A stretch of DNA of 64,000 nucleotides. It comes from Aquila chrysaetos chrysaetos (Eukaryota; Chordata; Aves; Accipitriformes; Accipitridae). Position numbers and translations under genes: made by a program. Below the pieces are notes generated by a model that was not told the DNA's origin, searched no databases, and was given only the letters and a program-made list of their open reading frames with translations. The DNA is taken from positions 70,966,742 through 71,030,741 of the forward strand of contig NC_044007.1 in assembly GCF_900496995.4 (NCBI RefSeq), read 5' to 3'. Below are positions 53,650-64,000 of the stretch, piece after piece (the first letter of the stretch is position 1; each line of letters opens with the position of its first letter).

Positions 53650-53655
53650 AATAAA
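53650..53655 (+). terminator. SDHA: SDHA poly(A) signal AATAAA
   Basis: Canonical hexamer 234 nt after the SDHA stop codon, followed at about 53670-53700 by a TG-rich stretch (GTATTTGTATTTGC, GAGTGTGCTG) typical of downstream elements. This gives a 3' UTR of roughly 250 nt. A second AATAAA at 54537-54542 lies at the edge of the FH promoter and could end a longer readthrough form. Confidence 0.75.
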
Positions 53656-53670
53656 ATGATTGGAAGTCTT

Positions 53671-54580
53671 GTATTTGTATTTGCTTGAGTGTGCTGTTAT
53701 GTATATAATTACAGTGCTTTTATTTTGAATGTATAATTATTTCCATATTTTAAGAACAAGAAATGCATTGCAATAGTTTTAGACAAGATTGAGATGCTGA
53801 GTTTTATGATACAGGGACTTAAAATTAAGTGTCATAATTGCTGACTGTAAGTAACATGAAAGAAAAGGAGATGATGCACTAGTAATTACAACTTTATTAA
53901 AATTGTCATATTGTTGTTTTATTGAAAGAAACAAGATACTTCTACTCCAGTTACTTCTTCTAAAATATACCATGAACAGAATATATTCTTAATAGCTCAC
54001 CTCTGCTATCTCTGGAACTGCTGAAGCCATTTTAGTGGTGTGTCCTCTGTGTGTATTTCGTCGACTGTCTTTTCTCTCAGAGGAGCCAAGGGCAGTTTTG
54101 CAGAAGACTTACCTAAGTGTTAAAGCTTACCTGGCTTGAACCTAATGTGCTTTAGTGTCAAGATGTAACTTGTAAGGCATCAATAGAGCAGTTTCTAACA
54201 GCGTTTCTATGAATAACTCCCCATTCTTGGAGGACTGAAGTGTAATTCAATGGAGCGTTTAATTTTTGACCATTTTTTTGTTTTCTCAACTGCTGACTGT
54301 TGGCTGTTGTTGGAAAAAAATGAATGTTGGAAAAACTGGAATGTTGCTGGCTGTGGTTGGAAAAATTGAATACACCATATTTCACTCTGGCAGCAGTGTT
54401 TCTGTACCTTGCACCAGGGAGTGGGGACTGGACTGAGAAACGAAGCACTACCCTTGCGTGGGCTGGAAGGGAAAAGGGCCCTGACTGTTGTTAAGGGGGG
54501 AGGAAGTAACGTTCCATACATCTTTCACAAGATTACAATAAAGCAGCATAAACTAACGCCATTCTCCCCCTCCTCTGGAA
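53671..54580. other. SDHA-FH intergenic spacer
   Basis: AT-rich spacer separating SDHA's poly(A) site from the FH CpG island. It holds three imperfect GTTGGAAAAA copies at 54309-54365 (starting 54309, 54326 and 54356). No exon of PDCD6, the human downstream neighbour of SDHA, is seen. Open frames on the minus strand (54158-54521) have no recognisable homology. Confidence 0.6.
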
Positions 54581-54589
54581 GTTGCTGTT

Positions 54590-55520
54590 CCGGGCCCTTC
54601 GCCCGGGGGGGGGCCGGCTTTTCCTCAGACCGCCTGGGGGCGGGAAGGGCGCGAGGGGCGGGGCTCAGCCCGGCCGCTGCGCAGGCGCCGCCGCCTGGCC
54701 CCGCCCCCGCCGCCTCGGCAGTTCTCCGGCAGCAGCCGATTGGCGCGGAGGAGCCGCTACAGTGATGGACGCCCTTACCGCCTTGACGTTCGTCCGGGGA
54801 GGGCCCGCTCTCTCTCTCTCTTTCTCTCTCCCCTCCCCGCGGCCGGCCCCCCCCCGGGCGGTACTCCCCGCCGCCGTCACCATGCACCGCTCACTCCGCG
54901 CCTGCCGCCGCCTCGGCTGCTCCGCCGGCTTCCTCGCCCGTCAGCCGCCCCCCTGCGCCGCCGCCGCCGCCCGCTGGAGCCCGCCGCTGCGCTCCGCCAT
55001 GGTGAGCACCCCGACACGGGGGGGGGGGGGGGGGGGAGCGGTGACCTCTAACTGCCACAGCCAGCCGCTGCCGCCGTGACTCCTCCCCCTTGCGCCCGCC
55101 GGCGCTCGCGCCCCTCCGTCCGCCACCGGAGGGGAGAGAGGCCGGGGGGCGGCCGCGCTGCCTGAGGGAACGGCGGGCACCGGGGGCTTCAGTCCTAACC
55201 CCGCCGTCCCCTGCCGAGCTTCCGCGGCTCTTTTCCCCTCTTAAGCCGCCGGGGCCCGTCCCCGCCCGGCGGCGGAGTGCGCGGTGAGGGCCGGGGCCCG
55301 GCTGGGTCCCCGCTGGGCAGCGCTGGCGCAGCCGGTTTTGGAGCCCCGAGGCGGTGTTTGTTCCCAGGGACGGGCCGGTGGGTGTTCGCGGCGGCCGGCC
55401 GTGCCGGTGCGCTGCCCGGGGGGAACGGAGATCGGCGTGGTGAGCGCGGCCGTCAGCTGCCTCGGCATGGCCGCGGAGGGGAGGGGTGGCATCCGACCGG
55501 GTAGGCGGGAAAGGTGTTGC
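54590..55520 (+). promoter_or_regulatory. FH: FH CpG-island promoter with Sp1, NRF1-like and CCAAT elements
   Basis: TATA-less GC-rich island around FH exon 1. Visible elements are GGGGCGGGGC (Sp1, 54655-54664), GCGCAGGCGC (54679-54688, one base from the NRF1 palindrome) and ATTGG (inverted CCAAT for NF-Y, 54739-54743). A pyrimidine tract of CT repeats follows at about 54808-54832, close to where transcription probably starts. An in-frame ATG at 54765 lies only some 22 bp past the CCAAT box and so is probably upstream of the main start site. Confidence 0.75.
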
Positions 55521-57127
55521 TGCAGGACCTGCTGTGACAGAGCTGCGGCGTGCAGCGGCTTCTTCCACAGAAATTTCAGGCCCTTTCTTAGAGCCGTTGA
55601 GGTACAGATAAGACAAAGCCGTGTCCTCGCAGAAGTGGGGCTCTCTGGAAAATCTTTGGGGCTGCCCGAAAACTAGGGGGCTCTCAGCTGAGAACCGCCT
55701 GTGAATTCTAGCGGGCATCCTCAGTCGTTCAAGTGCGGTCAGTTGGCTGTCAGGCTGAAACGTGAGTGGAACTTGTTTACTGCACGTGGCTCAAGGCAGA
55801 AACGAAAATGCTGTTTGAATTAGGCACTCTGAACCTCAGTACCAACAGCTGGGGTGTTGCGCGGAAGCCTTAGTCGCAGGCGCGTCTCTGTAAGTTCATT
55901 CCTTAAAACAGGGAGGTAATTCAGACTGTCAGAAGAATTTCTGCAGAAAATGGGGTTTCTAGGATTCTATTAATTCATTAGTTTACTGAAGTAGTTAGTA
56001 AATTTCACTAGGACGGTTTCCAGTCTGTGAAACTGAGGTGTAGAAAACAGCATTTAAAAGAACAGGCTTCCCAGTGAGTGAATAAACTGCATGGTGAATG
56101 AAACATACCTGTATAAGAAAACTGATGTCAGAGCAGACAATGTAACTCAAACCGTTGGCCTGTCAGATGGTTCCCTCTTTTATTTTTCTGCTTGGCATCA
56201 TCCAAGAAAGACATTATAGGTCATGGCCTTCATTTACTTGCTGAAGACCCGGTATTTATGAAAGGCTGCAATCTTACAAAAACCATGTGTTTTGATCTTT
56301 GCTGGTCAGAAATATGACCTGTCCTGTAAATAGGCATTATTAATTGCTTGGGTTTAAATAACAGCCATAGTTACAGCAAAATGTCCCTCAATGAATTTGG
56401 AACTCAAGCAGCTGTTGAATTTTTACAGGAAAACTTTATGTTTTTATTCCAAGGCGACCACCAAAAAATGTACCAACCAGTATTTAAATATAACGCCCCC
56501 CACCACTTTTTGATGTATGTAGAGATTTTTCAGCAGCAAGAGTTGCTTTGGAACACGTCACGTAGACACAACCAAATGTGCATGTTGTCCTACAGTATGA
56601 CTATTGTGTTGCCTTAAGAGCTAAATTGCACAAGATGTTTTAAATGGAGTTGTGGTCATAATGGTCCTTCTTCAGCTGAATGTTGTGAAATACTTGGTTT
56701 TAGTTTCTAAAGAGTAAATTTCAGAATTTGTGACTCAACTGATATTATAAAGGAGAAATGATGTTTAAAAATGGAAACGTTCTTCAGCTGGTAAAGGAGA
56801 GCAGTTGAACACAAATTCCATTTTCTGCTAGCCTTGAAAGATTGGTTTTGCCGTGCTTAAAATGATGATTCTTTGAATTGAAATACTTGTATACAAAAGT
56901 TGCTGCATCCTTAAATCAGAATGTAATTTTCCATGGGAAGCGTTATTGCAGCAGTTCTGCCCTGTGAATCTCTCCAGCGTGTTGTGGTGCAATCAGTTCT
57001 AGCTGATTAGTTCCCTGCAACAAGGCAAAAGTACAGTTATATTTGCCTAACTATGTAAGCTTTGGACTATGGGTTCTTGGGATTTTGGAGGGCAGAGTGC
57101 ACTTTGTCAGGCCTCTCTTAAAAAAAA

Positions 57128-57169
<42 letters not shown>

Positions 57170-60100
57170 TTTGTTTTGTAAAGGTGAGGAATAGTAGTTC
57201 TGAGTTGAGACTTGCTGTGGCTATGATAGAAACTAAGTGAGCATAGGAGTTTGCCGTAGCCTGTGGCAGAGTTGCTAGGTCTCCTTTTGGCTTCTGTGGC
57301 CCGCTGGTGGGGGTTGACGCAAGTGTGCTGCTCTTGCGTCATTTTACAGCAGGTTCCCTAGGTCAGGGAGTGACTGCAGAAAGCGCTTTAGGTAGGGGAA
57401 CTGGGATCTTTGGCTCATAAAGCTACTCAAGAGGGTGAATTCTGTCTAAGGACTGGGGGAAGCAGGGTTTTTGCATAAAAATTCAGACAGTGACTTCTGT
57501 AGGCTGCTACGTTAGTCTGAAGGTAATGTTGAAGTTTAGTTTAGTATGTATGAAAAATATCACTTTGCTTTTTTACCTAATGTCACTTGTTACTCTATTA
57601 ATCAGCAAATGACATTCAGCTTAAAGCACCTTACCCCATTAACTTCATTGGAGCTTGTGAATGTGTGTAACGTGGAATTGGCTAGGAGTGTAATTTTTTT
57701 TTAATAGTAGGATTTCATTGTTAAAAGGTACTTGTACGAGGAGGTACTGATCCTATTTATCTTTGTTTCTTCATTGTTGACATTGGAATTACGTAAGTTT
57801 GAGGAATCAGTTGTGCAACTGCTAGCTTTTTTGTCTAGAAGGTTACAGGTAGTTTAACTTTTTATATTGTTTGAGTGTGGATACTTTCAGTGATTGAACC
57901 ACTGATGAGATCAAGAGCTGAGCTTGGAGCTGAATTGGTTCTGCTTATCCAGCTCTAGGGAAAGCTTGACATTGTCTGCCTACTCAAGGTGTCCAAATAC
58001 TAAAAGCAGGGATTTCAAAGACCATGCATCAATGATCCCTACTGTTGGAATATCAGTATGTGCACGTGTACAGTAAGACCCACAAGCATCCCTATTTTTT
58101 TGGTAGTAAGATGCTAAAGAAGTGTTGACTGCGTTCTGTTTCTTGTTAGCATGTAAATGAATGCTAAGTGACTAATATTGGATAAAGAGGATTAAAGAAC
58201 ATAAGGGTGGCATACTGGTCCACACTAAGCTTTGTATTCTTATGGGGTCAGTGTCTGGAAGAGCATCAGCCAAAACACAAGGTGTGGGGAGCAGGACAGC
58301 AATGTGAGAGCTAACCCTTACTGTTTGTGGGCTGGGCTGCAGTTTCTTTTGGGTCACACGCACCACCGACTCTGCAAGAGTGCCCATAGCAAGCGGGGCT
58401 GGTGTCTCTGGTACGTGACTGCTGGAGTACCTGATGGCAGAGCATCTCCACCTGGCTGGGAATGCTGCTTAGGACAGTGAAAAGGCTGGAACAACCCCTG
58501 CCCACCACCACCGCCTGCAGCTTGCCATCCGTGGTGATGCTGATGGACCTGGGCAGGCTGCTGCAGAGAGTCAGTGTTGCTGAAGAGGCTGTTCTGCCCA
58601 ATACCCAGCTGTGCTCCTGTCCAAGAAGACTGAGACTCACCAAGCAAGGAGCAAGTAAAATGGACCAAGAAAAGAGAGGAATGGTCTGCCTTCAGAAGTG
58701 GACACCTAGAGAAGAGTAAGAACTGTGCAAACATATATGATGCTTTCCTCTTATTCTGACCCAGGCTCTTCATTTTCACATCAGAGGATTTCCTGAGTCT
58801 GTGGTTTGTATGATAACCCAATTTAGATCTTTCTTCTGAGTGCTTATCTTGCTTTCCCTCAACTAGTGTGGGCTTCTTGCATCCGCAGCATCAGCTGGCA
58901 AGGAGTTTCATCAGTCTGCTAATTCTGTGAAGAGCTGCTTCCTTTTACTTGCTTTGAACCTGACTCCTGCTAGCCTAATGTTATGGTTCCTGTTTCTTCG
59001 AAGAGGCAGTGAGCAGCTAATACCCATCACCCTTCTACTGATGCTTGTATTGACCTCAGTTTTCCTTCAATTCCCAAGTTGTCTCTTTTCTGAACAAGAA
59101 AGTCAGTTGTCTTAAGAAATCTGTTCCTTACCTTTCATCAACTTTATTGCCTGCCTTTGAACTGTTTCCAATAATATGCTTTTTGGGGATGAAAGAACCA
59201 AATCTGCACAAGGACTTCAGAGTGTAGATGAACCGTGGTGGCACAGCAGTGTTTCTTTTTGTATCCTCTGCTTTTCTTAATAGTTCCTAACATTTGATTT
59301 TTTTTCTTTCACTGCACTGCAACACTGACTTGATGCTCCGATAGAGCTTTCCCAAGGACTCGCCCCTGAGGGTCATGGTTAGGTCAGAGCCCAGCATTTT
59401 ATATGTATATACCCTACCTATGGAGCTGGGATTGTTTTACTCTATCTATGATTAAGAATTACAAAAGAATTCTTCCCCTTCCTGAAGACTCTGCAAGTAG
59501 GTAATCTCTTCTGGGGAAGGATGAACACCTTTCTCACAGAAAATTGGGACTTTGCTGACCAAGGCGTGGGGAGAGGAAGAGTAAACTGCTCCTGTTTCCT
59601 GTCCACTCCCATAATCTTTGTAGAGCTGCATGTGAATGTGATCACATCATCACAAATGAATGGATTGTTTCACAAAAAGTAAAAAATTACTTTTTTAGTT
59701 GGTGTATGTCAGCTAAAATTAACTTACCTCTGGCCGTGTTAGATAATAATAAATGCTAGGTGTATATGTGATACAGAAATACTGCCTTATGAAAATATTG
59801 CACAAAATATACCTAGATGCAGTTTCTTTGTGTTGCACAGCTAGGGCAACAGTGTTTCTGGTTTATTAGACTTAAGAAGGTAATTAATTGTCAGTAACTC
59901 AGTACTGGATTAGTCAGTTGCTCCCTTCCAGTATTTTATGTCTCATGTGCAGTGTGGATTTCAAACAGGGATTCTGTTACATGTATGTTGACTGGGTGGA
60001 TGCTGCCTGAATTCTTACTGTGCTAGTTCTTCAGTTTGATTTTAATGAAACACCAGTTCCATAAATTCTAAGATAAGTTACTAATTCTTCGAAAAGAAGA

Positions 60101-61439
60101 AACCGAGTTTTTCGTCAGGATGATGTGTTTTGTACAGTGTGCAGTCGAGGTCTTAAGTCTTGCAGTGCTCCCTTTCACCAGTGGGTCTGCTAGGCTACGC
60201 AATGTAATTAGTTGTGACTTTTAGTGAGACAGGTGCTCAAACTAGAGAAGTGTCTTAACTTTGAAGATATAATTAGAAGAATACCTATGACTAGCTGCGT
60301 GTCTTTGTTCTGTTTTTTTCCCCCTTCTTGCACGTTTTTTCTTAACTGTATCTGCTTTCAAAAAGGATGTGCTGTTTACCAATGTTTGAAATGCCTTTCT
60401 TTCCTTTTCCATAGTCCACTCAAGAGGCTTTTAGGATAGAATATGATACCTTTGGTGAACTGAAGGTCCCAAGTGACAAATACTATGGTGCCCAGACTGT
60501 AAGATCTACAATGAACTTCAAGATTGGAGGTGTTTCAGAAAGAATGCCAGTAAGTAATTGAAAGCTCTGTTCGTTTCTTGTCTTTAAGTATGTTTTGGAT
60601 GTGAGAGTGAATACCTTCTTCTTAGACTTTTGCTGGGAGTATGAGCAACTTTGAATTTTAATTAAAGTTAAAAATTCCTTGGCAAGATATTGTTCTGTGT
60701 TAGAAATACTTTTTGTTTTATTTAAATAAATGGAATGTTGCTTTTGAATAATTATTTTACTGTGTTGCTTCACTTTTTTTAACAACGGGGATGAATAGAA
60801 ATCTATCTTTAATTTTTCTGAAGACAAAAGACTGAATGGAATAGTTTGTTTGCTATAGCTTTATGTAGTTTGTTGTTGAAGATGTTTAGTGTAGCATGAG
60901 TTGATATGAAGTTACTTTTTCACGTGTAGCTGTGCGTAGAGCATTAGTGTGCACCTGCTTTGTCATGCACTGGCTTTCTGTGTGCTGAAATGTGTGTTGG
61001 TTTGCCTTCAAAAAGGCTGTTTTAGAAATAGAAACAGTTGTCCTTTTCCGTTCATTTTAATGGTTGTAATCTGTTTCGATACACAAAGCATACCTGGACT
61101 TACAAAGAAAGGATGAGCTGTGTACTGCTTTCTGTACTGCTTGGATAAATGTTTCTGTTAATGGGAGCATAGGTCATGTGATCTGATTGCTCTTTGGTTT
61201 GGTTGATGGACTACTGCTGTATTTAAGTTCAGAAGGAGTTTGGTTTAGAACTAGACCTGTGCTATGGGTTCCTAAAATGTCCTTTGGGGAAGAAAAATTA
61301 CGTATTTAAACTTACTTTTGTGTCTCAGGTTCAAGTTATAAGGGCTTTTGGCATCCTGAAGAGAGCAGCTGCTGAAGTAAATCAAGATTATGGTCTCGAC
61401 CCAAAGATTGCTAATGCTATCGTAAAGGCAGCAAATGAG
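54882..61439 (+). CDS. FH: FH, fumarate hydratase, 5' portion (first three coding exons; gene continues past the window)
   Basis: Hydrates fumarate to malate in the TCA cycle; also has cytosolic and nuclear roles. Exons seen: 54882-55001, 60415-60549 and 61329-61439, all GT-AG and phase 0 (40, 45 and 37 codons). Exon 1 encodes an Arg/Ala/Cys-rich mitochondrial presequence ([13 protein letters not shown]...), with ATG in a CACCATG context. Its last codon is ATG (54999-55001), so Met40 directly precedes [11 protein letters not shown], matching the position of the internal Met used for the cytosolic form in human. Exon 2 holds [22 protein letters not shown] and STMNFKIGG. Exon 3 holds [20 protein letters not shown] and KIANAI. 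These are close to human FH, which distinguishes the gene from argininosuccinate lyase and other superfamily members. Exon 4 and the catalytic core are not found before 64000. Introns rule out a processed retrocopy. Confidence 0.96.
55018..55036 (+). repeat. Homopolymer run of 19 G just after the FH exon 1 donor
   Basis: The run starts 16 bp past the 5' splice site. It can form a G-quadruplex in DNA or in the nascent transcript. Length is uncertain because such runs are error-prone in sequencing and assembly. Confidence 0.85.
57137..57167. repeat. (AT)n microsatellite
   Basis: About 15 uninterrupted AT units in FH intron 1, preceded by an A-run and CAACAAC. Confidence 0.95.
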
Positions 61440-64000
61440 GTAGGAACAAACTGTTCAAAATACTAGAACTGCCATTGTATTTTTGTTAAGCTTTTCACCT
61501 CTTGCGTTTCTCAAGTTGTCAGAGGAAGGCGTTTATTGTTAGTAAATTTTGTTTTTTCAGGTTGAGAAATAATTTACTTTATATAATGTTTTACTATTTT
61601 ACTTCTTACATTTATAGAAATGATAGAATGTTCAAATACATTTTGATACTTAAATTATAAAAAGAATGTAATTTTTCCCCTCTATTAAGACTACTCATTA
61701 CTTGCATAGTGTTGACTCTTACCAGGTGAACAGTATAAAAGTACCTAGGAGGGGAATGGAATCTCTGTTCATTCAGCTAATGTGAAGTCTGACATGCCAA
61801 GCAAAGCTTTTTCATTTTGGAAGTCTCCAATCTCTTAAGCAATTGCGTCGTGGTAATGTGAAGACCATCTGCAATCTGAAAAGTTCCTCTGTTACTAGTC
61901 TATTTCCTCTTCAGACTTAAGCTTACTAGTAAATCTGTGCTCTTAAAGTATCACTTTTATAGCTAAAGAGGACATGATGTGACACGCAGGCATCTCTTTC
62001 TCAGGATAAACGCCACCAAAGTGCACAGAGTTGTGAATGACCATTATTTGAGGTATGGTAATACCAGGTGTGTTGCTTTGTGTAAATCAATAGATACATT
62101 TATCTAGAAGCATTGTTTTACAGAGCTTTCTTCTTCTGACTAGCTTCAAAATATTTCAGTGTTTGTAGAAGGCCTTATCCTCTCTCTAGCAGCTGTAGCA
62201 CCATAAGTCCCAAGAGCTCTGGAGAACTCCAGAATATGTGAAGTCTCTTCTTGTGGTTTCTAGGGTTCTCCTCGTGGATCAGAAGTTTTGGTGGCTAAAT
62301 GCTACTTAGTTTAGGTTCATGGGTTCTGGAAGTTGTTTGGGACTTTTTTGTGTTTTAGAAACACCCCTGCAGTGCTATCCTTTCCCTTACCTCTGAAATA
62401 ATTTTCTAATGTAACTGAAAAAGAAAGAGATAAGGCAAGGAATTAAGTTACTCTTGGAGGTGGGAACTTTGCCCCTGTATAAGATGGGAAATACATAAGA
62501 TCCTTTCCTGAAAAGCATGATGTTGTTGTGGTTTAACCCCAGCCAGCAACTAAGCACCACACAGCCGCTTGCTCACTTCCCCCCACCCCCAGTGGGATGG
62601 GGGAGAGAATGGGAAGGAGAAAGGTAAAACTCGTGGGTTGAGATAAGAACAGTTTAATAGAACAGAAAGGAAGAAAATAATAATGATAATAATAATAATA
62701 TTATGACAATAACAATAATAAAAGAATTGGAATATACAAACCAAGTGGTGCACAATGCAATTGCTCACTACTTACCAACAAATGCCCGGTCAGTTCCCGA
62801 GCAGCAATCCACCCCCAGGCCAGGTCTCCCCACTTTATATACTAGGCATGCCATCACATGATATGGAATATTTCTTTGGCCACTTTGGGTCAGCTGTCCT
62901 GGCTGTGTCCCCTCCCAACTTCTTGTGCCCCTCCAGCCTTCTTGCTGGCTGAGCATGAGAAGCTGAAAAATCCTTGACTTAGTCTAAATATTACTTAGCA
63001 ACAACTGAAAACATCACTGTGTTATCGACATTCTTCTCATACTGAGTCCAAGACATAACACTATCCTAGCTACTAGGAAGAAAATTAACTCTTCCCCAGC
63101 CGAAACCGGGACACGTGATTCCAGGAGGACTGATGTATCTTGATAATCTGGAGATAGTTATCTAGCCTCTGAGCTGTGACAACAGATCCTGTGCTTTGCA
63201 TTCTCGACTTTTCTGAGGCTAATATGCATGGGGGTGATACTTCTGAGCACAGATTTTGATACTATCACAAATACACATTTTGAAAAATCTGTAAATGCAT
63301 ATAAGGTTCGGCAGGCTCAAAAAAATACGGATCAAACAGGACAGTATTTGTACCTGTTGTTCTGTTTTGATTTGAGATGGTAGTTGTCATAGCCTACCTA
63401 CAGAAGATGTAAGTTGGTATAGCTATTTTTCGCTGATCATGACTTTGTTCCCATGGGTAATCAGCAAGTCAATACCTGTGAATCTCTTTAAGTCCATGTG
63501 ATGCTCTTACTTGTTTATATGTGTAACATACTCAGTCACACTTGAGGTACAGTAAAGACAGTCACAAGTCCCTTATAGGCACCTCTCAATTTAAAGCCAT
63601 GTAGGTCCAGGGCAGTATTAGGGAAAGCAGGACTTACAGGAAGAAGGTGTTTGATACCAGCAACTATCTGCTGACTCATTTTGTTGATGCAAAATACGAT
63701 GTCTACAGGTGTAAGAGGTCTGGAACTTCCTGGTATGAAATTTATTTCTGGAGACATTTCAGAGTCCAATTATACAAATACCATGTACTGCATGTGCATG
63801 ACAGATGGCCTTTGGCAAAAACACCTCCTCTGGGGGACTATTTCCCATAAGGAATGGACTTCTGAATGCCTCTAATTCAAATTGTTATATAGTTGTGATC
63901 AGTGTTCATGATGAAACTGTGCTGCTGTTGAACTTGATTTCCTAGGAGAAAGCAGTGCACCCATGCTGATCAGGAGTTTGTAAACAGATAAGCACTGTCT
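61440..64000 (+). other. FH: FH intron 3 (to the window edge)
   Basis: Begins GTAGGA and runs off the window with no further FH exon found. It hosts the LTR at 62521-63113. The flanking parts show no recognisable gene; frames at 63536-63875 on both strands are short and unlike any family I know. Confidence 0.7.
62521..63113 (-). mobile_element. Solo LTR of an avian endogenous retrovirus, inside FH intron 3
   Basis: A 593-bp element beginning TGTTGTTGTGGTTTAACCCC and ending GAAACCGGGACA (TG...CA termini), a sequence type very common in bird genomes. Flanks CATGA (62516-62520) and CGTGA (63114-63118) agree at 4 of 5 bases and may be the target-site duplication. On the minus strand TATATAAAG (62833-62841) precedes ATTAAA (62653-62658) by about 180 nt, in the order expected for U3-R-U5, so I place it antisense to FH. 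No internal retroviral genes adjoin, so it is a solo LTR. An AAT-rich stretch lies at about 62677-62705. ERVL versus ERVK class is not resolvable here. Confidence 0.85.

Larger units (their letters stand above)
55002..60414 (+). other. FH: FH intron 1 (5.4 kb)
   Basis: Starts GTGAGC in the CpG island and ends CTTTTCCATAG. It carries a 19-G run at 55018-55036, an (AT)n microsatellite at 57137-57167 and otherwise AT-rich sequence. Open frames at 58232-58821 on both strands overlap each other and have no recognisable domain. I see no exon or gene in the interval. Confidence 0.8.

Noticed and set aside
54891-55718. 275-codon open frame antisense to FH exon 1
   Set aside because: Same CpG-island effect. 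Composition is Arg/Gly/Pro/Ala-rich, it reads through the G19 tract, and no domain is visible.
58232-58821. Overlapping frames on both strands in FH intron 1 (up to 155 codons)
   Set aside because: Mutually overlapping, with no domain and no splice partners in phase with FH.
63536-63875. Short frames near the right edge as FH exon 4
   Set aside because: None shows the conserved FH exon 4 sequence expected after the exon 3 junction. The sequence looks intronic.

Overview
The window is nuclear DNA from a bird. All three complete protein-coding genes and the partial fourth are split by GT-AG introns. A truncated CR1 retrotransposon lies at 14655-14885, and a complete LTR of a type abundant in avian genomes lies at 62521-63113. 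Gene order around CCDC127/SDHA resembles vertebrate 5p15.33-type synteny. A neoavian bird is my guess from the LTR; the species cannot be read from the sequence.

Layout: 1-1076 is the left flank, with a GC-rich block at 1-240. SLC6A19 fills 1557-23472 on the minus strand: 12 coding exons and an intact 636-codon frame encoding an epithelial neutral amino acid transporter (B0AT1). Its promoter-proximal region lies just above 23472, and intron 1 (15617-23270) holds a GC-rich patch and a conspicuous inverted repeat. From about 23600 to 33700 no host gene is recognised; a decayed retrovirus-like stretch may lie at 28856-31039. CCDC127 (minus strand, coding 35625-37089) is head-to-head with SDHA (plus strand, coding 37856-53416) across a shared CpG island. 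SDHA is complete (15 coding exons, 665 aa). FH (fumarate hydratase, plus strand) starts at 54882 and leaves the window after its third coding exon (ends 61439).

Function: SDHA (complex II flavoprotein, succinate to fumarate) and FH (fumarate to malate) catalyse consecutive TCA-cycle steps, and here they are tandem neighbours with about 1.2 kb between SDHA's poly(A) signal and FH's start codon. In human they are on different chromosomes (5p and 1q), so this adjacency is the most striking point of the window. Both promoters are CpG islands with NRF1-type GCGCA-N-GCGC elements. CCDC127 shares SDHA's promoter, so three genes here may respond to mitochondrial-biogenesis signals. SLC6A19 is a tissue-restricted epithelial gene with a TATA-like promoter and looks independently regulated.

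Most remaining sequence is intron or intergenic DNA with homopolymers, microsatellites and decayed repeats. No microbial system, CRISPR array or operon is present.
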